Translations under genes and position numbers: made by a program | In this document: in pieces, positions 56,306 through 64,000 of the stretch | Numbering within the stretch: position 1 is the first letter of the stretch | Layout of the letters: each line of letters opens with the position of its first letter | Notes under the pieces: generated by a model | Databases searched by the model: none | The model's input: only the letters and a program-made list of their open reading frames with translations | Told to the model about the DNA's origin: nothing | From: Argentina anserina | Lineage: Eukaryota; Streptophyta; Magnoliopsida; Rosales; Rosaceae | Reading direction: 5' to 3' | NCBI RefSeq assembly: GCF_933775445.1 | Contig: NC_065873.1 | Span: 5,952,001-6,016,000 of the forward strand | Length of the DNA: 64,000 bases

Positions 56306-56702
56306 TTGCTCGCTGATATGTAGTCCCCGCGTTGGTCAGACCGAATGGCATATTGTTATATTCAAACACTCCAGTGAACCCTGGACATCGAAATGCTGTT
56401 TTGTGTCTATCCGGTTCATAAACAGGAATTTGGTGGTAACCAGTTGTGCCGTCCATAAAAGATAGTAGTTCATGTCTTGCGACCGCATCGACCAACATAT
56501 CCGCCACGGGCATGGGATAGACATATTTTGGTGTCGCAGTATTCAGATTCATGTAGTCCACACACACGCGAATCTTGCCATTTTTCTTCCGTACCGGTAC
56601 TATGTTTGACAACCACTGAGAATATTTGGCTGGTCGGATAATACCGGCTTGGAACATGTTCTGAACCTCTTTCTTGACTGCTGCTGCTGTGTCTGCACTC
56701 AT

Positions 56703-57134
56703 TCATCGTGGACTTTGTTGTACAAGCTTGTACCCTTCCATGATGGGCAAGCGATGACAAACCAAGTCTGGTGACAAGCCCGACATGTCCTCAAATTTCT
56801 CAACAAAGCAATCGTGGAACTCCTGCAACAACTCCACCAAACGTTGTCTCAGTTCCTCATCCAAGTGTTTACTTATTCCAACCTCCATGGGTTCCTCTGT
56901 GGTCCCCAGATTGATCTTCTCCACTGGATCCTTTACTTTAGGTGGAGTGTCATCCAAAGTTGTTGGTGCTGGTTGAATGAACTCCTCCTCTACTTGAACC
57001 TCAGTCAAATCATCCTCAATGCACTCAACGAGTGCCACTGCCCCCAATGCCTCCTGTTCCTCTCTGTAAATAGATAAACGTTGGAGAAAGGACACATAAG
57101 CCTGCTCGCGTTCCTTGGGCAGTGATGTACCCAT
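56703..57134 (-). pseudogene. Gypsy pol segment between protease and RT
   Basis: The frame carries LRQRLVELLQEFHDCFVE and SGLSPDLVCHRLPI, the usual linker before the gypsy RT (…DVFAWS..DMPGI...HRL). It ends at a TGA directly before the RT frame. No separate function is expected. Confidence 0.8.
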
Positions 57135-57487
57135 GGATGATTACTGTTTGTTTTCACGATGAAGCCAGGTCTATTTATGTCTGTTTTAACCTGTACTAAA
57201 CCCAATCGTGTCAATTATGTAGAAGTCACCCCAACTGGACGACCCTTAGTATCAATCCCGGCAACTCCCAAAGGCCTCATGTCACCATAGTAATACTCTG
57301 CATCCAAAATACAAGAAGCGACTGAGTATGGTCGATCATCTGCTCTCACTAGTTCTGCCTTGTCAGTTGCGGGATCCCACATCAACATCTCTTGGTGTAG
57401 AGTAGAAGGTATGCAGTAGGCTCGATGTATCCAATCCCTACCCAGTATGATGCTGTATGGAGCGGTGCAATTCGTAAAGAAGAACGT

Positions 57488-58744
57488 CTAAAACAACTCA
57501 GAAGGTCCTATTTTGACTTTGAGGATTAAAACCCCCAAGGTCTTAGATAAGTTGCCAGCGAAACTCCTGACCTTGAGATTGCTACTGAGAACCTTTTCCT
57601 TCACAATCCTAAGTGCTTCGACTGTTTTCACTATAATGATGCTAACTGTTGCACCGCCGTCAACAAAGATTTTATTCACTCTCTTACCTTCCATCTCAGC
57701 CGATATGTACAAAGGTTTAATGTGCTGAGTCATGGTCGTTGTAGGCTTTGTGAACATCATAAAGAATCTTTGGAGCTCTGTCATCGTGTGAGATTTATCA
57801 GCTCCCTCTTTCCTCGAGTCCTTCTCAACAGTTGGCACCTCTGTAGGTGACAACTCCGCGACTGTACCCACCTCTTGGGCCTGCATCTCACCTCCAATGA
57901 ATAGATGAGATGGCATTGGCCGTGGAAGAGCATACTTCGAGGACAAAGTGAACACCATGTTACAACTAGGAACATTGTTTAGCCTCGGTTTTCCTTCCTC
58001 AAAACTATCTCCATGACAGAGGTTAAACATGTTGCAATCTGGGGCAGCGGTCATCTCTTCATCATACCCCTGCTCCAGTTCGTCCTCCGGATCAGAAAAC
58101 GCTAACCCTTGCTCATTACCGCCTGATTCCTCCATATCGTCATCCGGCGTGGACCCAGTTGGCGTTCGCGAGGGGAACTTGCTATTGAGATACTCCGTTA
58201 GTGATTGCTCCTGATGAGCCCTGGAAGGAATAACCACTGCCGCAGCCTCGACTTCCTCTGGAACCACGAATGTTGACTTTTGCGCTGTTCGAACCAGCAC
58301 CAGTTGTTCCTTGATCTTCAGTTTCCATTCAAACTGTGGCTTGATTCTCTTAGGGATTGGTTCCTGATGGCCTGGCCTACTTACAGACCTTTTAGGCATC
58401 CATTTAGATTGCGCAGGTCGAGCAACACTACTTCGATGTTGTTTCTGCTGAATAGAAACACCATGCGTATGTTGTTTGTCTGTTGCTCTACAGTCATTAG
58501 ACGCGTAAGACAACCTATCATGGATTGAAACTCTTTGTGTAGGAGCAGTTTCCATTAGTCGTTCAATTCGATCATGAACGCTTTCCCTGGGATATGGCTC
58601 CTTCTTGTGGCAATCATTCCGGCGAATATGCACATATGGCTTGAAACTAAGCTTTTCAACTGTCTCTCGCAACAGCCAAGGTGGCTGCTCTAGCTGGTCA
58701 CGAGAGAGCTCTCCTCGGTTATATGCCTCTAGCATTCGCTTCAC
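57488..58744 (-). pseudogene. Gypsy protease region
   Basis: The C-terminal half has KRVNKIFVDGGATVSIII, the aspartic-protease active site (DGGA, variant of DSGA), followed by RSFAGN and ILKVKIGP. The upstream half is low in recognisable motifs, with basic and Gln-rich stretches (HGVSIQQKQH). Retroelement proteases cut the Gag-Pol precursor. The frame is closed at 57488 just after the domain, while the next frame opens later, so a frameshift or stop lies between. Confidence 0.8.
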
Positions 58745-58879
58745 CCGTCCCCACCTTTTCTGTACGTTTTTTTTTCTGAGTTTTCGTAGCTTCCATAGCT
58801 CTTCCGTGTACCAGACATCGAGTTTTAGTGACCTCGGTGCAGGCGGTATGTATGACCGTTGTAGTGCCTCGCGCGAAGC

Positions 58880-59893
58880 CTAAGCTTCAGGCACACTTGT
58901 CCCAATTTGCTGGCCTCCAAGAATGTTCGCGACCCCGCCAAGACCTGAGTATGGCCTTTTCAGCACTTGAGCATAAGTGTCTGTCTGAACTTTAGCTTTC
59001 TTAGAGTCCTTCCTCTCGGAAAGATTTGTCGGTGAGCGAGGCCTCTGGGGCCTTCGCGACTCCTCGTGTCTGTCAACACTATCACAGTTTATGGAACACT
59101 CCTTTTTGCATCGATTGCAAAGGACATAAGTTTTGGCCTTTGCAACATTTTGTTCCCTGTTCTGGACACCGCTCTTTTGTTTGCCCAGGTCAGATTGCTT
59201 GGCTTTCACAACCTCCTTCGCCACGGGCACTCCTTTTGCTGTTGCCTCCACACCCAGATCAGACTCTGAAGCAAAGGACAACACTCCCTCATCTAACCAT
59301 TGTTGTACTTGATCCTTGAGCTGTATGCAAATATGAGTATCATGAGTCCAAACGTTATGAAACTTACAATACCATTTACCTTTAACTTCGTTCATGGTCA
59401 GGAACTCAGTCCATGGTACAATGGTTTCACCCTCAGCAATAAGCTTGTCCAAGATCTCATGAGCCAATGACACATCATAAGTGTACTCAGCAAACTTGGA
59501 AGGGCGATGAGTCTTCAACGGTGTTGTCAATGGAGTAACTTCTACCACTGACACTGTAGGGAAAGGATCAATATCGACCCAAGCTGCAGCTCTTTCAGTG
59601 TCTACCCCAAGCATTCCTTTGTTAATCCAGGTCTGCAACTGATCCTTGAGCTTAACACAATCAGTTGTGTGGTGATTGAACAAGTTGTGAAACTTGCAGT
59701 ACTTCTTCCCTTCAATATGCGTTGCGGTAGGCATCGCAGTGTCGTGCTTAACTCTTCCACTCGCGAACAACTCATCCAGAATTTCTAGAGCTTTGTGAGC
59801 GTTGTAGGTATACGAATCATACTCGGGTTTGGTGAATGCTGCTGTAGAAATCTTGACAGGGTCCCTAGACATCTTCAAATCCCTAGACTTCAA
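58880..59893 (-). pseudogene. Gypsy gag C-terminal part with duplicated zinc-knuckle-like motif
   Basis: Two related blocks are visible: EGKKYCKFHNLFNHHTTDC followed by KLKDQLQTWINKG, and VKGKWYCKFHNVWTHDTHIC followed by QLKDQVQQWLDEG. Each has a C-x2-H-x5-H-x4-C arrangement typical of Tat gag. The segment before each (ALEILDELFASG and AHEILDKLIAEG) is also duplicated, so the repeat unit is about 100 residues. Confidence 0.8.
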
Positions 59894-59896
59894 TGC

Positions 59897-61518
59897 TTAT
59901 CTTCCAGCTATCTCCATAGCAGCTACTTCATCATCCACTTCCTCGACCCACTGCTCTTCGTACGGATACAGTGTGTAGAAAGGATCTACATACGAGTAGA
60001 TAGTGGAAACCCTCTTAGTCCCGGATGGAACTGCATAGCGTGGTTTCAAAGTTCCAGGGTGATAGGACACAGGTGGGCCTTTTGGAACTGTAGCACTATC
60101 CTTCATCTCCCTGAGGAACACTTGGTAAGAACCTACCTTGTTCATTAAATCTGCCATGCTAGAAAAGTAGGCATCGTGATGTTTGGCCCGCTGACGGGTT
60201 TCCAAACCCTTTATGGCGATGCGAATGGCATCCTGTTTCGCGAGCGGTGTTTTGCACTTTGCCTGCTGCACCTTGAACCTCTTTAGGAACTCCACTGCCG
60301 ACTCCATTGGCTGTTGATACATGGAAGTCAGAGATGACAAATCCACTTCAGGCTTAACACTTCCAAAAGTCGTTTTAAACATCGTCTCAAGCATGGACCC
60401 ATCTGAAATGGACCTTGGTGCCAACTTGGATTACCAAGACAGCGCCGGTCCTGAAAACGATGAACCAAAAGCCCTCATATTGAAGACTGGATCAGACGCA
60501 TATGGCCCACAATCACTGTGGAAACGTGATATATGCTCGGCAGCGTTCTCGGAACCCTATCCTGAGAAAGTCTTAAACTTGATTGGACGATAACCCGAAG
60601 GCCAAGGACATGCTGACACCCACTCCGGGAATGGACTTGTATACGATATGTTCGCGGCAGCATGGCCATGAATGGTCCTCACGCTTTCCTGGATCATCTT
60701 CTGAACTTGCTCCTTGGTAAGGCTCTGACCTTCTTCTATTCCTGACGCTCTTGTCTTCCGCTTGGTTGAAGGAGTGCCAATGCCTTTTGTAAAGTTTCAA
60801 CATCGGGAGTGTTCGACCGTCGGGAACCTCCAAGCGTGAACTTTCCTTTCTTAGCCTTCACCTTTTTCCTCCTTGCCAGTTTGACAAGCTCAACATCTGA
60901 TTTGTCAGCCTCATCACCTCTGGCCTCGTCCTCTTCAGCGCCGTTGTTGATACCGGCTATATCTTTCTTGCTGGGCCGAGCCTTTTTGGTGGCATTAGGC
61001 TTGTCATGGTTCTGGCTCTCGTAAAGCCCGGTGACAGTCCGTTAGATTCCCAACGCTTCTTCGATCTGCTTGAATCGCTCCTCCTGGCCTGCGAACTCTA
61101 AGTGAGCATTCTTCGCGTGTTCATTAGCACCCAGAACCAACTTCTTCATCCTGTCGTTGGTCTCAGCCAGATGCTGACCTTGTGTCGATTGTAGTTGTGA
61201 CACATTATCCAACGTTCTCTCAACTGCAGTCATTCGGTTGCCGAAGGACTCTTCCAACGACTTGACTACCGTCGTCAACTCTTTGAAAGCTAGTTGCATG
61301 TCTTCCGGTGTCGCCATCACTCCAAACTTTAGTAGTGCCTCGACCGCTGTTAAACCTCTGCAAGCCGCTGTGTTATGAGGAACACACCGCGAATGCTTTG
61401 GTTTCGAATAAGAGGGATATCCTCGCGAGTAAGGATTCCGACTTGCTATCTTTGACACTGTCCCACTAGGCATGCCAAAATGTTCGAGCTGGGAAAACGG
61501 ATCCTCCTCAGAGAACAA
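59897..61518 (-). pseudogene. Gypsy gag N-terminal and capsid-like part, frameshifted
   Basis: The frame 61518-61042 holds a coiled-coil-like region (ELTTVVKSLEESFGNRMTAV). The frame 60424-59897 has a retrotransposon gag (capsid) block, SAVEFLKRFKVQQAKCKT followed by AIRIAIKGLETRQRA. The stretch 60425-61041 between them is split over several frames. Gag would form the particle in an active element. Confidence 0.75.
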
Positions 61519-61592
61519 TTAGCAGGCCCCGGTACCGAACCCTAGACGGCTCAGCCCTTCGTTCTCTGTTGTTGTTGGCGTGCCAGTACTTT

Positions 61593-62313
61593 TGAGTTAG
61601 GTACAACTGTTGCTTTGTCTGACAATGATCGCGCTCCACGTACTGTCTTCTTCTCAAACGATTGCTCCGCAGTTGCTGATAAACCGCTGAAGTTCGAATG
61701 ACCTATACACAACCGGAGTTGCTAGGTACCTTTCACTCTACCTCAAGTAGATGGTCGATCTTACTTTTGACCGCTTGGGGAAAAGCAGAGCTTATACTGT
61801 GTCGTTAATAGCAGGACTCTCTCGCGAATGGAATTTGCTGACTAATGCAGACTTTTGGGTTTACTAGAAGCTAGGCTAGCGACTCAATGGACTTGACTCG
61901 AATTGCCGGAGTTAACCGGACTTGTTGCTACATGCAGCGCGAGGTGTGCATCTGGGCAGCTCCGCTCCGATGGGAGACTTGGTTGCCGAAGCGAATCGGA
62001 CTTTTACTCCGTGGGGAGATTTTGACTATGCGGTTGCGCGATAGTTTGTTTGACGTTGCGTGTCTTATTCTGTGCATTCAACTCCTTTATATAGAGAACA
62101 CAACTTGTTCTTTCTTGCGAATCAAGTCTTGAGAACCTCCTAGTTGATTTAGATTTACCTTCCTTAATCAACTCAAATTCTATACAGCAATAGTCCCTTA
62201 AATCTATTCCAATACGGCAGGTAATCTTGCTCTGTGATATATTTTCCCCAAATAACCGGTCCACGAGCCTAAGTAGTCTAGATAATACCGGAGTATTATT
62301 TTAGGCCCAAACA
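61593..62313 (-). repeat. Putative 5' LTR of the gypsy element
   Basis: Minus-strand sequence from TGTTTGGGCC (62313) to CTAACTCA (61593), with a TATA box CTATATAAAGG at 62095-62085. A primer-binding-site-like TGGCACGCC (61585-61577) follows within eight bases. No second copy was found, so the borders rest on the TG...CA ends and the promoter and PBS spacing only. Confidence 0.55.
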
Positions 62314-63404
62314 GTGTCTGCAATCTTTTATCTTTTATTTCTTTTCTTGAAATTATTGCATACCCTTATTGGCATTAGCTAAAGCATCTACAACTTTGCT
62401 GTGTGCTTTTTATAAATCTCTTTCAATACCCATACATTACCGGTCTGAACATCTGATGTTTCAACTTTTAATCTTTGTTATCACCGTATCATGATACGAA
62501 ATGTAAATATGATACTCATCAGCAGTTACTGCCATAATAACTTATAAGATTGAGCTTAGTTCAAAAAATTGATCGGTAGCGAGTACAACTCGAGCAATTC
62601 TGCAACGTCAAGAGTTAACCGTTGTCAAGCATTGTGAGGCTCTCAATATATCGCTATCCAACTGCAAGTTGCAAGATAACTTGATTTCATAACAGAAATG
62701 GTGCTCACTCCATTCAGTTTTGGTATGAACTCGCATAATCAATGGAGCTGGTATTGGCCTATTTAAAGTTCCATTGCACATTTACACTCATCTGCCTCAC
62801 AAGCAACTTGACTGGCTCAAGTAGTGATTGATACTGGCCTTCCGCCATTCACAAAATGAGAGCACAATGCAGTCATTGAAGCCTATAACCGCAATTATTT
62901 TGATTATTACTTCCACGCAGAACGCAAATGGGAGAACTAACCTTTTACGCACCTATTTGAAATGGATTGTAAGCTAAAGTTTCCCCATACTTACACATTT
63001 GTCTCAATCCCAATTAATTGTATTATTGAACAGAACTTTTTGGCAGTTGCAGCTTCTTCTCTTTGGCCAATCGCAAGCTTTCATAGAATGAACACAGTAA
63101 TAGATCCTGGCCTTTTCTACGTGAAACACCTGTGATCGTTAATTGCAATCCACTGGAACGAAGCTATGCAATAGTGAAGTTGATGCAATGGCCACTTGTA
63201 ACTTCCCACTTGAAAGCACACTTCCTCAGAGGAAACCTATCGACTAATGCTGGTGAATTCATATACATAAACAAATGAGGCATACGAGTAAATACGATAT
63301 TAAGTTGTCTTGCTTTCAAATAACTTGGACAAGAAAACTAACAAAGCAGAGGGATACGAATTGAATAGGTAAAATTTTATTTGAATTCAAACATACTGTA
63401 CAAT
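62314..63404. other. Intergenic, no gene recognised
   Basis: AT-rich, no coding or repeat signal that I can support. The right end should include the 3' UTR of the gene that starts beyond the window edge. Confidence 0.5.
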
Positions 63405-64000
63405 TTAATTCCTTCCCAGGGTAGGAAATTCTGCATCGTTCAAATTAAATTCAAGTCCTCTTTGGCCTTCTTTGTTAGACCTCTGCCGTCCATTATCAAA
63501 TCTTCGGCCTTCATTGTTAAATATCTGTCCTCCATTGTCAAATCTTCGACCTTCATTGTTAAATCTCTGTCCTCCATTGTCAAATCTTCGACCTTCATTG
63601 TTAAACCTCCGCTCTCCGTTATATCTCTGCCCTCCATTGTTGAACCTCCGACCTCCATTGTTAAATCTCCGACCTCCATTATCGAAAAGGCCTTGTCTCT
63701 CCTGCGGTGTTCGGAATTCTGTATTGACATCAATAGTCACTTTCTTGGGCGGCTGAGGCTGCTGCTGGTGGGAAGAGTCATTGTCATTGATCTTTAAACT
63801 CTCCCTCTTCTTCATCTCCTCATATTCTTTCAAAGTGTATGAACGAGGAGTGAACTGGTTTTGCACACTGCTAGTATCACCTTCTTTGGTGTCCTCAGCC
63901 TCCTTCGTCTCTCCTCCATCAGCAGCCTTCTTCTGCTTCCTTAGTTTTCTCCGCAAGCTTCCATTTTTGTTCTGCCTACTATTCCCATCAACACTCTTGC
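63405..64000 (-). CDS. Putative SERBP1/HABP4-like RNA-binding protein, C-terminal part, runs off the window
   Basis: The frame is open from the right edge to the stop at 63405-63407, so only the last 197 or so codons are seen. It shows a Lys- and Glu-rich part (RRKLRKQKKAADGG), then FTPRSYTLKEYEEMKKRESL, which resembles the TLEEYEK block of plant RGG-type hyaluronan/mRNA-binding proteins. A run of GGRRFNN/GGQRFNNEGRRFDN repeats follows, and the end reads LNDAEFPTLGRN. The repeats are Arg-, Asn- and Gly-rich like RGG boxes but are not canonical RGG. Such proteins bind RNA and ribosomes. The family call rests on one motif and the composition. Confidence 0.6.
   Translation of the reverse strand, partial: KSVDGNSRQNKNGSLRRKLRKQKKAADGGETKEAEDTKEGDTSSVQNQFTPRSYTLKEYEEMKKRESLKINDNDSSHQQQPQPPKKVTIDVNTEFRTPQERQGLFDNGGRRFNNGGRRFNNGGQRYNGERRFNNEGRRFDNGGQRFNNEGRRFDNGGQIFNNEGRRFDNGRQRSNKEGQRGLEFNLNDAEFPTLGRN
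63500..63690. repeat. 42-bp (14-residue) coding repeat
   Basis: Inside the last gene, the unit CTGTCCTCCATTGTCAAATC plus TTCGACCTTCATTGTTAAATC recurs with a 42-bp period near 63526 and 63568, with more degenerate 21-bp half-units on both sides. On the coding strand it gives GGQRFNNEGRRFDN. Confidence 0.8.

Larger units (their letters stand above)
54293..56702 (-). pseudogene. Gypsy reverse transcriptase, split by solo LTR B
   Basis: The N-terminal half is at 56702-56306 (GIIRPAKYSQWLSNIV, then KIRVCVDYMNLN and MPFGLTNAGTTYQRAM). The C-terminal half is at 54707-54293 (LIFHDVLGGILEV, then KMNPAKCIFGV and LGFIVHERGIEV). The two meet in phase at the target duplication of the inserted LTR, so the insertion alone broke the frame here. 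The catalytic motif reads YIDAVV where YIDD is expected, so the enzyme would be inactive even without the insertion. A stop also separates this frame from the upstream part at 56703-57134. Confidence 0.9.
51684..62313 (-). mobile_element. Ty3/gypsy retrotransposon, Tat-type, inactivated
   Basis: Minus-strand order is LTR (62313-61593), gag, protease, reverse transcriptase, RNase H, a second RNase H-like domain, and integrase. The extra RNase H between the first one and the integrase marks the Tat lineage (Ogre/Retand and relatives). Stops, frameshifts, a solo-LTR insertion in RT, a 273-bp tandem duplication and a changed RT catalytic motif make it dead. The 3' LTR was not found. The element may continue left through the PMD ORF to about 47.3 kb, where element D intrudes. 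Confidence 0.85.

Overview
The window is nuclear DNA of a dicot plant, AT-rich outside its transposons. Intron-split genes with GT-AG borders, a plant laccase, a bZIP gene with the plant sucrose-control uORF and a plant-type mitochondrial ribosomal protein show this. A rose-family (Rosaceae) source is plausible from the feel of the repeats and an S-like RNase relic, but that is inference.

Five host genes look real. A six-exon laccase is encoded on the minus strand at 1725-4060. The mitochondrial ribosomal protein mL43 follows at 5237-6549 (minus), with an intron in its 5' UTR. A single-exon group-S1 bZIP factor lies at 29899-30366 (plus) behind a leader with four small uORFs, one of them the conserved sucrose-control peptide. 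A 16-exon WD40 gene, the PWP1 homologue, is at 32183-35940 (minus). The 3' end of a putative SERBP1/HABP4-like RNA-binding protein gene runs off the right edge (63405-64000, minus).

The rest is mostly transposon layers and gene relics. A decayed Ty1/copia element (7761-14392, minus) keeps both LTRs. At 16.5-21.9 kb are a BED zinc-finger fragment and an unnamed plant gene relic. One exon of that relic is split by a long LTR-like element (17259-21703), which itself carries a 2.0-kb solo LTR (18836-20862). Near 25.1-25.5 kb is an RNase T2 (S-like RNase) relic, followed by a MITE-like element with inverted ends. From 38.6 to 47.3 kb a broken RING-H2 gene is followed by two long solo-LTR-like elements (39374-42160 and 43352-47288) full of small hairpin repeats whose stems change in a paired way. 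From about 47.5 to 62.3 kb lies a Ty3/gypsy element of the Tat type. Its gag-pol is on the minus strand with a second RNase H domain, and a plant-mobile-domain ORF is on the plus strand beyond pol. Its reverse transcriptase gene is cut by a second copy (54708-56305) of the same solo LTR seen at 18.8 kb.

The host genes show no common pathway: cell-wall phenol oxidation, mitochondrial translation, sugar-responsive transcription and a nuclear WD40 protein are simply neighbours. What stands out is the nesting order of the repeats, the paired-stem hairpin families in the long solo LTRs, and the TCGCGA-rich composition shared by both strands' ORFs in the gypsy element.
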